Counted from the stretch's first letter, positions 1-10,433 are shown. The stretch is DNA of 64,000 bases from Sporosarcina sp. HYO08 (GCF_001563475.1 NZ_LPUT01000001.1:496001-560000), one strand, 5' to 3'. The notes: generated by a model from the sequence alone, not told the origin. Made by a program: numbers and translations.

Positions 1-116
1 TGAAAAACGATTGCGCTTTCTCGGATGAAATGTTAAGATGTTAGGCGAAAGGACATTATTAGTCCCAATGTTACTCATCATTACAAAAAAATGAACACTT
101 TGCGGATGAATGTATG

Positions 117-310
117 GGGAGAGCACGCGTTAGGCGTCGCCGAAGGAGCAAACAGGAAAACTGTGAATCTCTCAGGTAACAAGACTCATACAGGACGCAT
201 CTCTGGAGAGCGCTAGTTTGACTAGCCACCAAAGAAGAAAGCCTTTTGGCAAAACTTTCAGGTAAACGGACAGAGGTTCCTTATATATTAGGGAATCTCT
301 GTCTATTTTT
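117..310 (+). promoter_or_regulatory. Tandem glycine riboswitch with terminator
   Basis: Two similar aptamer-like units follow each other. Each opens with a GGAGAGC-type segment (about 117 and 205) and closes with a CAGGTAAC/CAGGTAAA-type segment near 176 and 260, the layout of the tandem glycine aptamer found ahead of gcv operons. An inverted repeat at 270-301 (ACAGAGGTTCC with GGGAATCTCTGT) followed by a T-rich run can act as the terminator of the expression platform. Glycine binding is expected to allow transcription of gcvT. Bases 1-116 hold no gene that I can support. Confidence 0.92.
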
Positions 311-334
311 ATCAACATGAGGGAGGAAAAGACC

Positions 335-1429
335 GTGACAGAATTAAAACGAACGGTTCTATTTGACCGCTATGCCGAGTATGGCGGGAAAACAATCGAT
401 TTTGGCGGTTGGGAACTGCCGGTTCAATTTTCAAGCATTAAAGCTGAACACGAAGCGGTACGTACAAAAGCAGGATTGTTTGATGTTTCTCACATGGGCG
501 AAGTCGTTGTCCGCGGGGAAGGGGCATTAGCCTACTTACAAAAACTTGTTACAAACGATGTATCTAAATTAAAAGATGGCCAAGCACAATATACAGCGAT
601 GTGCTATGAAAATGGCGGTACGGTTGACGACCTACTTATCTACAAGCGTGCCGACAATGATTACCTACTTGTCGTGAATGCATCCAATATCGAAAAAGAT
701 CTTGAATGGATGCAGCAATATGTGTCAGAAAATGTCGAAATTGACAATCAATCCGACAATTATGCACTGCTCGCGCTTCAAGGTCCGGTTGCACAAAGTG
801 TTTTACAAAAACTAACAGATGAACCACTTGCAGACATTAAGTTTTTCCGATTCAAAGAAAATGTCAATATTGCAGGTCACGAAGTTCTTGTTTCTCGCAC
901 AGGCTACACAGGTGAAGACGGATTTGAAATTTACGGGTCACCCGAAGCGATTCATGCACTGTGGCCAGCCATCCTTGAAGCTGGAGAAGCGGAAGGCGTT
1001 GTACCAGCAGGTTTAGGCGCACGCGATACACTGCGTTTTGAAGCGGGTCTGCCGCTTTATGGTCAAGAATTGTCAAAAGACATTTCTCCGCTCGAAACTG
1101 GACTTGGCTTTGTCGTGAAATTGAATAAAGCTGAAGATTTCATCGGAAAAGAAGCACTTGCAGCACAAAAAGAAAATGGTGTACCGCGTAAACTCGTTGG
1201 TGTTGAAATGATCGACAAAGGGATTCCGCGCACAGGTTATAAAGTATTTATTGGCGATGAAGAAATTGGTGAAGTTACGACGGGTACACAATCCCCAACG
1301 TTAAAAAAGAACATTGGGTTTGCATTACTGAAAACTGAACATACCCAAGAAGGTACTGAAGTCGAAATCGAAGTGCGCAACAGACGATTAAAAGCTGTCA
1401 TTATTCCAACACCATTTTATAAACGATAA
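335..1429 (+). CDS. gcvT: Glycine cleavage system T protein (aminomethyltransferase)
   Basis: This is the tetrahydrofolate-dependent aminomethyltransferase of the glycine cleavage complex. It releases ammonia from the aminomethyl-lipoyl H protein and passes the one-carbon unit to THF. The protein reads closely like Bacillus GcvT throughout, with [15 protein letters not shown] near the N-terminus, [21 protein letters not shown] in the middle (family folate-site region) and the terminal TPFYKR. I chose the GTG at 335 because a GGAGG ribosome site lies 8-12 nt upstream; an ATG at 317 sits before that site. At 364 residues it is full length. It is the first gene of the gcvT-gcvPA-gcvPB operon under the glycine riboswitch. 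The H protein gene is not in the window. Confidence 0.96.
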   Translation: MTELKRTVLFDRYAEYGGKTIDFGGWELPVQFSSIKAEHEAVRTKAGLFDVSHMGEVVVRGEGALAYLQKLVTNDVSKLKDGQAQYTAMCYENGGTVDDLLIYKRADNDYLLVVNASNIEKDLEWMQQYVSENVEIDNQSDNYALLALQGPVAQSVLQKLTDEPLADIKFFRFKENVNIAGHEVLVSRTGYTGEDGFEIYGSPEAIHALWPAILEAGEAEGVVPAGLGARDTLRFEAGLPLYGQELSKDISPLETGLGFVVKLNKAEDFIGKEALAAQKENGVPRKLVGVEMIDKGIPRTGYKVFIGDEEIGEVTTGTQSPTLKKNIGFALLKTEHTQEGTEVEIEVRNRRLKAVIIPTPFYKR

Positions 1430-1451
1430 ATAGAAAAGGGGACAAATGGAC

Positions 1452-2798
1452 ATGAAGCATCGTTACATTCCAATGACTGAAACTGATCGTGCTGAAATGC
1501 TAGAGACGATTGGTGTTTCATCCGTAGATGAGCTTTTTGCGGATATTCCTGAAAAAGTTCGATTTAAAGGCGAATACAACATTAAACAAGCAAAATCAGA
1601 GTCGGCATTAACAAAAGAACTTTCACGACTTGCTGCGAAAAATGCGGACACGAATACATACGCATCGTTCTTGGGAGCAGGCGTTTACGATCACTATAAG
1701 CCAATTATTGTTGATCACGTCATTTCTCGTTCAGAGTTTTACACAGCGTATACACCGTATCAGCCTGAAATTTCTCAAGGAGAGCTCCAAGCGATTTTTG
1801 AATTCCAGACAATGATTTGCGAGTTAACAGGAATGGATCTTGCAAACTCTTCTATGTATGACGGCGGTACAGCACTTGCAGAAGCAGGAACGCTTGCGGC
1901 AGGTCATACACGTCGTAAAAAAATTCTTATTTCAGAAACTGTACATCCTGAATCTCGTGACGTTGTACTTTCCTATGCGACAGGACAGTCTATTGAAGTT
2001 GTAACAGTTCCGCAAAAAGATGGTGTAACAGATATTGCGAAGCTGGAAGAGTTAATCGACGATAATACAGCGGCAGTTCTTGTTCAATACCCGAACTTCT
2101 TCGGTCAAATCGAAGATATTCAAAAAATCGGTGACGTTGCGCACCACCACGGCGGACTGTTCGTAGTATCTTCTAATCCGCTTGCACTTGGCGTGTTAAC
2201 ACCGCCAGGTAAACTGGGTGCAGATATTACAGTAGGTGACGCACAGCCATTCGGTATTCCGGAAGCGTTTGGCGGACCGCACTGTGGGTATTTTGCAGTA
2301 ACGAAAAAGCTTATGCGTAAAGTGCCTGGACGTCTCGTTGGAGAAACGACAGATGACGAAGGTCGCCGCGGGTATGTATTAACACTTCAAGCGCGTGAAC
2401 AGCATATTCGTCGTGACAAAGCGACGTCAAATATTTGTTCAAACCAAGCTTTGAACGCCCTTGCAGCCTCTGTTGCGATGACTGCATTTGGAAAAGTGGG
2501 CGCACAACAAATCGCTTATCAAAATATCGCGAAAACGCGTTATGCGAAAGATGCATTTGAAAAAGCTGGATTTACAGTTGCTTTTGGCGGCGCACATTTC
2601 AATGAAATCGTTGTGGACTGTAAAAAACCTGTCAAAGAAGTGAATGCAGCACTATTTGAAAAAGGGATCATTGGCGGATATGATTTAGGCCGAACATACC
2701 CTGAACTTGCAAACCACGCGCTAGTTGCGGTAACGGAACAACGTACGAAAGAAGAAATTGATGCACTTGTGCAAGAAATGGAGGCCCTTCATGCATAA
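1452..2798 (+). CDS. gcvPA: Glycine dehydrogenase (decarboxylating) subunit 1
   Basis: This is the N-terminal half of the split P protein of the glycine cleavage system. With GcvPB it forms the pyridoxal-phosphate enzyme that decarboxylates glycine and loads the aminomethyl group onto lipoyl-GcvH. The family start MKHRY supports the ATG at 1452; an ATG at 1446 lies very close to the AAAGGGG ribosome site. Conserved blocks include [33 protein letters not shown] and [12 protein letters not shown]. About 448 residues is normal for Bacillales. The 3' end overlaps gcvPB, which points to translational coupling. Confidence 0.96.
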   Translation: MKHRYIPMTETDRAEMLETIGVSSVDELFADIPEKVRFKGEYNIKQAKSESALTKELSRLAAKNADTNTYASFLGAGVYDHYKPIIVDHVISRSEFYTAYTPYQPEISQGELQAIFEFQTMICELTGMDLANSSMYDGGTALAEAGTLAAGHTRRKKILISETVHPESRDVVLSYATGQSIEVVTVPQKDGVTDIAKLEELIDDNTAAVLVQYPNFFGQIEDIQKIGDVAHHHGGLFVVSSNPLALGVLTPPGKLGADITVGDAQPFGIPEAFGGPHCGYFAVTKKLMRKVPGRLVGETTDDEGRRGYVLTLQAREQHIRRDKATSNICSNQALNALAASVAMTAFGKVGAQQIAYQNIAKTRYAKDAFEKAGFTVAFGGAHFNEIVVDCKKPVKEVNAALFEKGIIGGYDLGRTYPELANHALVAVTEQRTKEEIDALVQEMEALHA

Positions 2799-4251
2799 AG
2801 ATAATCAACCGCTCATTTTTGAAATTACAAAAGAAGGACGAGTAGGTTACAGCTTGGAAGATCTCGACGTACCTGAGCTGGACCTTTCCGACCTATTGCC
2901 AGAAGGCTTTATCCGTAAGGAAGCAGCAGAGCTTCCGGAAGTTTCCGAGCTCGATATTATGCGTCATTACACAGCCCTATCAAACCGCAACCACGGTATT
3001 GATTCAGGCTTCTATCCGCTCGGTTCTTGTACGATGAAATACAACCCAAAAATTAACGAATCGGTTGCTCGCTATTCTGGTTTTGCGAACATTCACCCAT
3101 TGCAAGATGAGTCAACGGTTCAAGGTGCAATGGAACTGATGTATGACCTGCAAGAGCACTTAGTTGAAATTACGGGAATGGATGAAGTAACACTTCAACC
3201 TGCTGCAGGTGCACACGGTGAGTGGACAGCACTTATGATGATCCGTGCTTTCCACGAAGCGAACGGTGATTTTAACCGTACAAAAGTACTTGTTCCAGAC
3301 TCCGCGCACGGTACGAACCCGGCTTCTGCCACTGTTGCAGGATTTGAAACAGTAACGGTTAAATCCGATGAAAACGGTCTTGTAGACCTAGAAGATTTGA
3401 AAAAGCATGTCGGCGACGATACGGCTGCGCTTATGCTGACAAACCCGAATACACTCGGTTTGTTTGAAGAACATATTCTTGAAATGGCTGCAATCGTTCA
3501 CGGTGCAGGCGGGAAATTGTACTATGACGGCGCGAACTTAAACGCAGTTATGTCAAAAGCGCGTCCTGGAGATATGGGCTTTGATGCGGTTCACTTGAAC
3601 TTGCACAAAACGTTCACAGGTCCGCACGGCGGCGGTGGTCCAGGTTCTGGTCCTGTCGGCGTAAAAGCTGACCTTGCCAAGTTTTTGCCGAAGCCGGTAT
3701 TGGTGAAGAAAGACGATACGTATACATTCGATTATGATCGTCCAGAATCAATCGGCCGCGTGAAACCTTACTACGGAAACTTTGGTATTAACGTGCGTGC
3801 GTACACGTATATCCGTTCAATGGGTCCAGATGGTCTGAAAACTGTCACGGAAAATGCTGTACTAAACGCAAACTATATGATGCGCAGACTCGAGCCTTAT
3901 TTCGACCTGCCATATAACCGTCACTGTAAACACGAATTCGTTCTATCAGGCCGCCGTCAAAAGAAACTTGGCGTACGTACGCTCGATATGGCGAAACGTC
4001 TCTTAGACTTTGGCTATCACCCGCCGACAATCTACTTCCCGCTTAACGTGGAAGAAGGTATGATGATTGAGCCGACGGAAACAGAATCGAAAGAAACACT
4101 CGATGCATTTTGCGATGCACTCATTCAAATTGCAAAAGAAGTCGAAGAAAATCCAGAAATCGTTCAAAACGCACCACATACAACGGTCATTAACCGTTTG
4201 GATGAAACAAAAGCTGCACGTCAACCGGTTTTACGATATACAAAAGAATAA
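2791..4251 (+). CDS. gcvPB: Glycine dehydrogenase (decarboxylating) subunit 2
   Basis: This is the C-terminal half of the split P protein and carries the PLP-binding lysine. The segment [20 protein letters not shown] (about residue 270-290) holds the Schiff-base lysine and the glycine-rich phosphate loop. [16 protein letters not shown] near residue 75 is another family signature. The ATG at 2791 lies inside the last codons of gcvPA and follows a GGAGG site at about 2780. The gene is full length at 486 residues and is followed by a terminator, so the operon ends here. Confidence 0.96.
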   Translation: MHKDNQPLIFEITKEGRVGYSLEDLDVPELDLSDLLPEGFIRKEAAELPEVSELDIMRHYTALSNRNHGIDSGFYPLGSCTMKYNPKINESVARYSGFANIHPLQDESTVQGAMELMYDLQEHLVEITGMDEVTLQPAAGAHGEWTALMMIRAFHEANGDFNRTKVLVPDSAHGTNPASATVAGFETVTVKSDENGLVDLEDLKKHVGDDTAALMLTNPNTLGLFEEHILEMAAIVHGAGGKLYYDGANLNAVMSKARPGDMGFDAVHLNLHKTFTGPHGGGGPGSGPVGVKADLAKFLPKPVLVKKDDTYTFDYDRPESIGRVKPYYGNFGINVRAYTYIRSMGPDGLKTVTENAVLNANYMMRRLEPYFDLPYNRHCKHEFVLSGRRQKKLGVRTLDMAKRLLDFGYHPPTIYFPLNVEEGMMIEPTETESKETLDAFCDALIQIAKEVEENPEIVQNAPHTTVINRLDETKAARQPVLRYTKE

Positions 4252-4259
4252 TCAATTAA

Positions 4260-4290
4260 AAAGTCGTTTCCTTTATGGAGACGGCTTTTT
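4260..4290 (+). terminator. Rho-independent terminator of the gcv operon
   Basis: An 11-bp stem with G-U pairs (AAGTCGTTTCC with GGAGACGGCTT) and a five-base loop is followed by a T run, 9 nt after the gcvPB stop codon. Confidence 0.85.
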
Positions 4291-4420
4291 ATATTCAAAA
4301 TTTTTGTAGTGCATTTAGACATCACGAACTGCACTTCCATCTTTTGCGAAAGGCTTTTCAAAGTCCTTTTTGAGATTTTTCAGATTTGTGGTACAGTAGT
4401 ATAGTAGGAATTAAATAGTA

Positions 4421-4510
4421 GCCACTGGGGGAGTCTTTATGATTGGACTGAGACGCATGTTGCGAACCCTTTGAACCTGATCTGGTCATACCAGCGTAGG
4501 AAAGTGGGCC
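4421..4510 (+). promoter_or_regulatory. TPP riboswitch (THI element)
   Basis: All conserved parts of the thiamine pyrophosphate aptamer are present in order: the GGGGGAGTC 5' helix strand, CTGAGA at 4448-4453, the ACCCTTTGAACCTGATCTGG block at about 4467-4486, and the ATACCAGCGTAGGAAAGTGG 3' part that closes P1. The aptamer lies 84 nt upstream of the LuxE-like gene on the same strand with a terminator between them. TPP is therefore expected to shut off the whole 4594-10433 operon. This is the strongest evidence for the operon's biological role. Confidence 0.96.
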
Positions 4511-4530
4511 GCAGAGTAATAAAGTAGGCG

Positions 4531-4567
4531 CCGCTTCTTGACGAAAATGACAGAAGGCGGTTTTTTT
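4531..4567 (+). terminator. Riboswitch expression-platform terminator
   Basis: The strands CCGCTTCT and AGAAGGCGG pair with one bulged G around an internal loop and run into seven T residues. It sits directly between the TPP aptamer and the first gene, the expected place for ligand-dependent transcription termination. Confidence 0.8.
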
Positions 4568-4593
4568 ATGTGGAATGAAAGGATTTGGTGAAG

Positions 4594-5679
4594 ATGACAG
4601 CAGAAGAGATCGTCAACAATACATTAGCATTTTTGAGTCAATCTAGTAGTTCAGAAGAAGCGTTTAATGAGCAGGCATTGTCATTGTTTCGTTATCAATA
4701 TGAAAATAATTTACCTTATCAAACGTACTGCCGTGCAAAAAGAAAGACGCCGAGATTGGTAAAGTCTTGGACGGAGATTCCTGCTGTTCCGATCGATGCG
4801 TTTAAAGAAGTTCCTTTAAGTTGCACGGGGATCGAAACTGCGGTTGCTACTTTTATGACAAGTGGTACAACAACTGGCGCACGAGGGAAGCATTACCATT
4901 CAACGTTAGAAGTGTATGATCAGTCGATGAAAACCGTTTTTAAGAAGAAATTTATGAGAAATGATGAGCACATCCCAATGGGGATTTTATTCCCGAAGAG
5001 AGAGCTGATGCCGAATTCGTCGTTAGCACATTACTTAGCACTGGCAGCGGAAACATTTAGCGGAAACGATTTTACTTATTTTGTAGATGATCGTGGTTTA
5101 GAAACGAATGAGCTTATTCAAGAATTGGCGAAACGAGAGGCGGCAGGAACCCCTTACGCTTTACTTGGTGCCTCTTTCAGTTTTGTTCACCTATTCGAAG
5201 CGTTAGAAAGACAAGGGCGCCGATTTTCATTGCCGAAAGGGAGTAAGTTACTGGACACAGGCGGATTTAAGAATCAATCGAAGGAATTGGATTTAGCCTT
5301 GTTTTATCAAAAGATGAAAGATTTTCTTGGCGTTGAACCCGAAAATTGTATCAATATGTTCGGCATGACAGAACTAAGCACACAGTTTTATGATGATGGG
5401 AATGCAGTGATTCCATCCGAAAAATCGGGCCCGCACTGGATTCGGACGAGAGTGGTAGATCCAATGACTGGAGAAGATCAGCCTGACGGGGAACCGGGGG
5501 TGCTCGTGCATTATGATTTGGCAAATATGAATTCGGTTGCAGCGATTTTGACGGAGGATATGGGTGTCAAAAAAGAAAATGGCTTTTTATTTTTAGGAAG
5601 AGTGGAAGGGGCAGAAGCGAAAGGGTGCTCACTTGCACTTGAATCATTCATTCAGGCAACGAAAGGAGCACTGACTTGA
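4594..5679 (+). CDS. LuxE-like acyl-protein synthetase / carboxylate-activating ligase
   Basis: The protein belongs to the LuxE family, a branch of the ANL adenylate-forming enzymes. LuxE activates a carboxylic acid with ATP and hands the acyl group to a partner reductase. The phosphate-binding motif MTSGTTTGARGKH lies near residue 90, and NMFGMTELSTQFYDD near residue 255 is the ANL A5-like motif. Length (361 aa) fits LuxE. The ATG at 4594 has the best spacing from AAAGGA; GTG at 4588 and TTG at 4585 are possible. The stop codon overlaps the start of the LuxC-like gene. No luciferase genes are nearby and a TPP riboswitch precedes it, so the substrate is probably thiamine-related rather than a fatty acid (inference). 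Confidence 0.8.
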   Translation: MTAEEIVNNTLAFLSQSSSSEEAFNEQALSLFRYQYENNLPYQTYCRAKRKTPRLVKSWTEIPAVPIDAFKEVPLSCTGIETAVATFMTSGTTTGARGKHYHSTLEVYDQSMKTVFKKKFMRNDEHIPMGILFPKRELMPNSSLAHYLALAAETFSGNDFTYFVDDRGLETNELIQELAKREAAGTPYALLGASFSFVHLFEALERQGRRFSLPKGSKLLDTGGFKNQSKELDLALFYQKMKDFLGVEPENCINMFGMTELSTQFYDDGNAVIPSEKSGPHWIRTRVVDPMTGEDQPDGEPGVLVHYDLANMNSVAAILTEDMGVKKENGFLFLGRVEGAEAKGCSLALESFIQATKGALT

Positions 5680-7127
5680 TGGAGCGTGCAGGGTATTTCA
5701 CAGGGCTAAATGAAGAAGATGTGAAGTATGAAATCAGAGAATTTCAAGGGCATGGGAAGACGTTGCAAGTTGAGGTGCCTGTTGTCACAACTGAGCAGTT
5801 GCTTCAAATTGCGGAAGGCGTGAAAACAGCAAGTGATCATATCTTGAAATCATTTAGCGTTTCGGAACTGGTCCGTATCATTGATGAGGTCATTGCACGT
5901 CTACTAGATCGGGACAACCTTTACCGACAGAAGGCGGAGGAATTGCTGCCGATCATCACAGGCTTTGATGAAGAAATGGTTCGGCTTGGATTAACGTCCC
6001 AATTAAAAACGTTTCGAAAGCCGCAATTGCAACGGTTTTTAGTCGAAGACTTTGGCAATCCATTATTGTTGGATGATTTTCAACCGCGTGCAAAGGGAGG
6101 CCACTCAAAGGCGATAGGGCCCGGATTAATGACCCATATTTGGGCGGGGAATGTACCTGCTTTACCGCTTTGGAGTATTGTATCGAGCCTGCTTGTGAAA
6201 GGTGGATCGATTGGGAAGGTGTCGAGTGCTGAACCGTTATTTGCAGGGTGGGTCGCAAAAATGATCGCTGAGGTGGAGCCAAGGCTTCGGGGTTGTTTGG
6301 CGGTCGTTTGGTGGCCAGGCGGAGATGAAGAAAAAGAGTCTGCGTTATTCAATGCGTCCGATCTTGTTTTTGCGTATGGAGGCAATGAGGCTTTAACCGC
6401 GATCAAAAATCATGTTCCGCTGACAACGAAATTTTTAGGGCATGGACATAAAATTAGTTTTGGCCTCGTGTCGAAAGAGAGTTTAAATGCGAAAAATGCT
6501 GCTGAAACAGCACGTCTTGCCGCGTATGATGTGATGCGCTTCGATCAACAAGGATGTTATTCACCGCAGTTCTTTTTTGTGCAAAGCGGGGGTCAAGTTT
6601 CGCCGAAAAGTTTTAGTCAATATGTTGCACATGAGTTAGCTGTCTTTGAAAAAAGATTCCCCCGTCGCGCCCTTTCAAAAGAAGAAGGTGCGGAGTTGTT
6701 TACTTGGAGACAAAAAGAGCAGATGAGCGTATTTTCGGAACAGGGGAAAGAAGTCATCGGGCCAGATTCAGGAAGCTGGGCCGTTGTTTATGAACCACTG
6801 AAAGACTTTGTGCTGCCAAGTCCGTTAAACCGGGTTGTACGCATCATCGAAATCGAAGACTTTCATGAAATCTTACCGTTGTTAGTGCCTTTTCGACACT
6901 ATTTACAAACGGCCGGCATTGCGGCATCACCTGAAAACTTATTTCACTTATCTTCATTGTTAGCCAAAACAGGCGTGACCCGGATTTCGTCGCTCGGTCA
7001 AATGACGGCTCCCGAAGCAGGGTGGCATCACGACGGAGCGTGGAGTTTATTGGACTTAGTTCAAATGGTAGATATTGAGGACAACGCAGAAGTGTATGCG
7101 GAGAAATTTGCTTCGTATCGGGATTGA
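5679..7127 (+). CDS. LuxC-like acyl reductase
   Basis: This is a LuxC-family acyl-CoA/acyl-protein reductase, a relative of aldehyde dehydrogenases that reduces a thioester-bound acyl group to an aldehyde with NADPH. The segment FDQQGCYSPQFFFV at about residue 290 carries the candidate catalytic cysteine, and GPGLMTHIWAGNVPALPLW near residue 150 is a typical LuxC block. It is 482 residues, normal for the family. It starts at an ATG that overlaps the previous stop as TGATG, with AAAGGAG 10 nt upstream. Adjacent LuxE and LuxC homologues are expected to form one acid-to-aldehyde reductase. The substrate is unknown. Confidence 0.82.
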   Translation: MERAGYFTGLNEEDVKYEIREFQGHGKTLQVEVPVVTTEQLLQIAEGVKTASDHILKSFSVSELVRIIDEVIARLLDRDNLYRQKAEELLPIITGFDEEMVRLGLTSQLKTFRKPQLQRFLVEDFGNPLLLDDFQPRAKGGHSKAIGPGLMTHIWAGNVPALPLWSIVSSLLVKGGSIGKVSSAEPLFAGWVAKMIAEVEPRLRGCLAVVWWPGGDEEKESALFNASDLVFAYGGNEALTAIKNHVPLTTKFLGHGHKISFGLVSKESLNAKNAAETARLAAYDVMRFDQQGCYSPQFFFVQSGGQVSPKSFSQYVAHELAVFEKRFPRRALSKEEGAELFTWRQKEQMSVFSEQGKEVIGPDSGSWAVVYEPLKDFVLPSPLNRVVRIIEIEDFHEILPLLVPFRHYLQTAGIAASPENLFHLSSLLAKTGVTRISSLGQMTAPEAGWHHDGAWSLLDLVQMVDIEDNAEVYAEKFASYRD

Positions 7128-7137
7128 GAGGTAGCAT

Positions 7138-7887
7138 ATGAGCGGATTAGTAATTGACAGCATTTCCCATCGTTATGATGGAAGCAAAATGATTTTACAG
7201 CAAGTCAACTATCAGGTTGGAGACGGTGAGTTTCATTGTTTAGTTGGACGAAGTGGTTGCGGAAAAACAACATTTTTAAAAATCGTATCTGGTCTATTAG
7301 AGGCTGAAACGGGTCAAGTGTTATTGGACGGTCAGCAAGTTAAAAAACCTTTAGAAAATGCGGGGTTTGTTTTTCAGTCCCCAACATTATTGGAATGGAA
7401 AACCGTACTTGAAAATGTGCTGTTCCCGATCGAATTGAAACGGAAAAGTACGAAAGAAGAACAGGAAAGGGCAAAGGCATTGCTGGCATTAATGAAAATA
7501 GAACAACATATGCATTCCTTTCCGCAGCAGCTCTCAGGTGGGCAACAGAGCCGTGTTGCGATTGCGCGTGCATTAATCAAAAATCCACGGTATTTATTTC
7601 TAGACGAGCCCTTTGCTGCTTTGGATGCAATTACGCGAGAAGAATTACAAGATGATTTACTCGCATTGTGTGCACATCATCAAATGACGGTATTATTCAT
7701 CACGCATGATATTGCGGAAGCGATTTATGTCGCGGATCACGTATTGGTAATGGAGGAAGGAAAGATCGTCCATACGGAAACGATTGATATGCCAAAGCCG
7801 CGGACAGTTGAGATGCGTTATAGCAGTCGCTTCAATGAACTAGGTTTTGTTCTCCGTCAAGCATTGGAAGGGGTGCCTTCCGCATGA
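7138..7887 (+). CDS. ABC transporter ATP-binding protein (TPP-regulated)
   Basis: This is the nucleotide-binding subunit of a nitrate/sulfonate/taurine-type importer. It shows Walker A GRSGCGKTT at about residue 37, the signature LSGGQQSRVAIARAL near 130, Walker B FLDEPFAALD and the switch histidine in FITHDIAEA. At 249 residues it is full length. It starts 10 nt after the LuxC-like gene behind a GAGAGGT site and overlaps the permease gene. The riboswitch and binding-protein type suggest a thiamine-precursor importer like ThiZ of the ThiXYZ system. I give no symbol because no TenA accompanies it and the substrate is unproven. Confidence 0.88.
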   Translation: MSGLVIDSISHRYDGSKMILQQVNYQVGDGEFHCLVGRSGCGKTTFLKIVSGLLEAETGQVLLDGQQVKKPLENAGFVFQSPTLLEWKTVLENVLFPIELKRKSTKEEQERAKALLALMKIEQHMHSFPQQLSGGQQSRVAIARALIKNPRYLFLDEPFAALDAITREELQDDLLALCAHHQMTVLFITHDIAEAIYVADHVLVMEEGKIVHTETIDMPKPRTVEMRYSSRFNELGFVLRQALEGVPSA

Positions 7888-8645
7888 AATGGGCCCCTAT
7901 TTTTTCCATATTTACGTTTATTGGATTAGTTGCCTTGTGGGAACTTGTCGCGCATTCCCTATCAGAACTCGTTTTGCCTGCACCGTCTGTTGTTTTTCCA
8001 CTATTATGGACTGAGCTGAAAACAGGTTATTTTACACCGCATCTCATTCAGACAGGGATCGAAGTGCTTGCGGGATTATTTATCGGTTCACTTTTCGGCT
8101 TCCTATTAGGTGTACTGATGGGCGAGTTTCCATGGCTTCGGAATTTGTTGGCACCTTATGTCATTGCAAGTCAGGCTGTGCCAAAACTTGCACTTGCACC
8201 ATTATTTGTCCTTTGGTTCGGTTTTGGAATGACTTCTAAAATTGTGATTACTGCATTGATATGTTTTTTTCCATTGCTGGAAAATACGATGTCAGCGATG
8301 CGGCAAATCGATCGGGAGAAGAAAAATCTCTTTCGTGTGTTGCATGCGACACGCTTTGAAACACTCATTCATTTAAAAATACCTGAAGGGCTTCCAAGTA
8401 TTATGAGCGGATTTCGTGTTGCGGTTGTACTCGCACTTGTCGGAGCGGTTGTTGGTGAATTCATAGGGGCAAATAAAGGGCTTGGTGCGATGATTATTGC
8501 ATCACAGGGAATGATGGATACGCCGTTAATGTTCGCGGTGTTAATTTTATTAACGGTATATGGAATGTTGTTATATGGGATCGTTATATTAATAGAAAAA
8601 TTTGTGTTGGCGAAATATTTATATGGGGGAGAGCGGAAGTCGTGA
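7884..8645 (+). CDS. ABC transporter permease (TPP-regulated)
   Basis: This is the membrane subunit of the same importer: about six hydrophobic segments across 253 residues and the EAA-type cytoplasmic loop at HLKIPEGLPSIMSGFRVA (about residues 165-182), which contacts the ATPase. The start ATG overlaps the ATPase stop as ATGA and the end overlaps the binding-protein gene, so the three importer genes are translationally coupled. It resembles ThiX-type permeases of the SsuC/TauC family. Confidence 0.87.
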   Translation: MKWAPIFSIFTFIGLVALWELVAHSLSELVLPAPSVVFPLLWTELKTGYFTPHLIQTGIEVLAGLFIGSLFGFLLGVLMGEFPWLRNLLAPYVIASQAVPKLALAPLFVLWFGFGMTSKIVITALICFFPLLENTMSAMRQIDREKKNLFRVLHATRFETLIHLKIPEGLPSIMSGFRVAVVLALVGAVVGEFIGANKGLGAMIIASQGMMDTPLMFAVLILLTVYGMLLYGIVILIEKFVLAKYLYGGERKS

Positions 8646-9649
8646 GAAAAATAGGACTTGCCGTCATGTTGACGGTATTCAGCATTTTGCTTGGTGCTTG
8701 TGGTGGAGGCAAGCAAAATGAGCAAGGGGCAGGGGAAGAAACGATACATAACATACGGGTGGCCAGTTGGAGTCAACCGATTACAGAGCAAATTAACCTA
8801 TTAGCTGAAGAAAAGAACTTTTTCAAGGATGAGAAAATTGAACTTGAATTTATTCCAGGTGCTGGCGGTGGAGACGCGATTAAAAATATTGCGTCTGGAA
8901 AAGCAGATATTGCGTTTACAGATCCAGGTTCGCTATTCGCTGCTTTAGATAAGGGGGAGAGGTTGGTCGTTCTTTATGATATTTATCCGCAAAATGTGTT
9001 CAATGTCGTATCGCTAGAAGAAAAGAACATCACGAAGCCGCAAGATTTAAAAGGGAAGACGATTGGCGTTTACAGTTTATCGAGCGGGACAAGACAGAAT
9101 TTGCTTGTCTTATTGCACCAAGCGGGGCTTTCTGAAGAAGATGTGACAATTGTTGAAACGGGTGTGTTAAATTTTGCGCCGCTGATGCAAGGACAAGTCG
9201 ATGCGACAGCCGCGACTGATACAGGGCTTACAACAGGGATTGCCAAGGGGCTTGAAGATGTGAATGTGATGGAAGTTAAGGATTACTTTAACTATTCCAG
9301 TGATTTATTCGTCGTAACAGAGGCAACTTTTGAGCAGAAAAAAGAGGAGATTTTGGCGTTTTTAGAAGGGTACCGGAAAAGCGCAGCGTGGATGATGGCC
9401 GAGTCGGAAGAAGCGGCTGCTTTAGCAACAAATTATGCAATCGATGGCAAGGATGAAGCACATAATTTAGCCATTATCGAGTTGCGGAATGCAGCTGCAT
9501 TGCCGTCTACAGGCGGCATGGAACAACTAGGTGTCATTGATCTTCCGAATTTGCAAGAGGCGGCGGATCTGTATTATGAATTGGGACTCATTGACAATGA
9601 ACTGGATTTAACAACAGTCGTTCCAAGTGAATTCATCGCCGGGAAGTGA
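8642..9649 (+). CDS. NMT1/THI5-like substrate-binding lipoprotein
   Basis: This is the extracellular solute-binding subunit of the importer. A signal peptide ends in the lipobox LLGAC with the lipidated cysteine at residue 20, followed by a short Gly-rich linker. The mature part has the NMT1/THI5-like pattern: NIRVASWSQPI near the start, GGDAIKNIASGKADIAFTDP and the hinge LKGKTIGVYSLSSGTR. Proteins of this type carry pyrimidine thiamine precursors, but also nitrate, sulfonates and other small ligands. The start is GTG, overlapping the permease stop. The TPP riboswitch is the reason to favour a thiamine-related ligand. Confidence 0.86.
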   Translation: MRKIGLAVMLTVFSILLGACGGGKQNEQGAGEETIHNIRVASWSQPITEQINLLAEEKNFFKDEKIELEFIPGAGGGDAIKNIASGKADIAFTDPGSLFAALDKGERLVVLYDIYPQNVFNVVSLEEKNITKPQDLKGKTIGVYSLSSGTRQNLLVLLHQAGLSEEDVTIVETGVLNFAPLMQGQVDATAATDTGLTTGIAKGLEDVNVMEVKDYFNYSSDLFVVTEATFEQKKEEILAFLEGYRKSAAWMMAESEEAAALATNYAIDGKDEAHNLAIIELRNAAALPSTGGMEQLGVIDLPNLQEAADLYYELGLIDNELDLTTVVPSEFIAGK

Positions 9650-9665
9650 AGGGGGAGAGAAATAA

Positions 9666-10433
9666 ATGAAATTTAAAGATCAAGTTGTTCTTGTCACGGG
9701 TGCGAGCCGTGGAATTGGCGCTGCCATCGCAAAATCTTTCGCGGCGGAAGGTGCTTTTGTGATTGTGAACTATTTACAGAACGAAAAAGCGGCGGAAGAA
9801 GTTGTGGCGGCCTGTCAAGCGCTTGGCGGAGACGCTTGGGCAATTCAAGCAGATGTGACAGTGGAGGAAGATGTGAATCGGTTGGCGGGGGACGTGCTTC
9901 TTGAAGTTGGGAAAATTGATGTCGTTGTCAATAACGCTTTCAAAGCTTATCAATTTGACCCCGAGAATCGGAAACTTGCGTGGGATTTAAAATGGGAAGA
10001 TGTTCAGGAGCAGCTAGATGGTTCACTCCGTGCGGTCCACCATATGACACAGGCAGTCATTCCGGCAATGAAAAAGCAAGGGGGCGGCAGTATCATTAAC
10101 ATGGTATCCAATCTAATTGCGCGTCCAGTCGTTCCTTATATTGACTATACAACTGCCAAAGGTGCATTACAAAGTTATAGTAGAAATCTCGCGGCAGAAC
10201 TTGGTGCTTTTGGTATTCGTATGAATTGTGTAGCGCCTGGGCTTGTCTATCCGACAGACGCAAGTAAGCATACGAAAGAAGATGTAAAAGAAATGATTAT
10301 CTCACAGACACCGTTAGGGCGAATTGCCATGCCAATCGATATCGTGGGGCCCGTCTTGTTTCTCGCTTCCGAATGGGCAGCCTTCGTCACTGGACAAACG
10401 ATCTATGTAGACGGCGGATTTGTGATGAATTGA
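9666..10433 (+). CDS. Short-chain dehydrogenase/reductase (SDR)
   Basis: This is a classical SDR of 255 residues. It has the nucleotide-binding motif VTGASRGIGAAIA at residues 10-22, NNAF in place of the usual NNAG, a catalytic serine in NMVSNLIA and the YTTAK catalytic pair (Tyr and Lys) at about 160-164. The C-terminal GQTIYVDGGFVM is typical of FabG-like members. It is the last gene of the TPP-regulated operon, with a strong ribosome site (GGGGGAGA) and a terminator downstream. In context it may reduce the aldehyde made by LuxE/LuxC to an alcohol (inference). Confidence 0.85.
   Translation: MKFKDQVVLVTGASRGIGAAIAKSFAAEGAFVIVNYLQNEKAAEEVVAACQALGGDAWAIQADVTVEEDVNRLAGDVLLEVGKIDVVVNNAFKAYQFDPENRKLAWDLKWEDVQEQLDGSLRAVHHMTQAVIPAMKKQGGGSIINMVSNLIARPVVPYIDYTTAKGALQSYSRNLAAELGAFGIRMNCVAPGLVYPTDASKHTKEDVKEMIISQTPLGRIAMPIDIVGPVLFLASEWAAFVTGQTIYVDGGFVMN

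Noticed and set aside
4594..7127. Bioluminescence (lux) operon
   Set aside because: LuxE and LuxC homologues are present, but there are no luciferase genes (luxA, luxB) or luxD. The TPP riboswitch and importer point to a different role.
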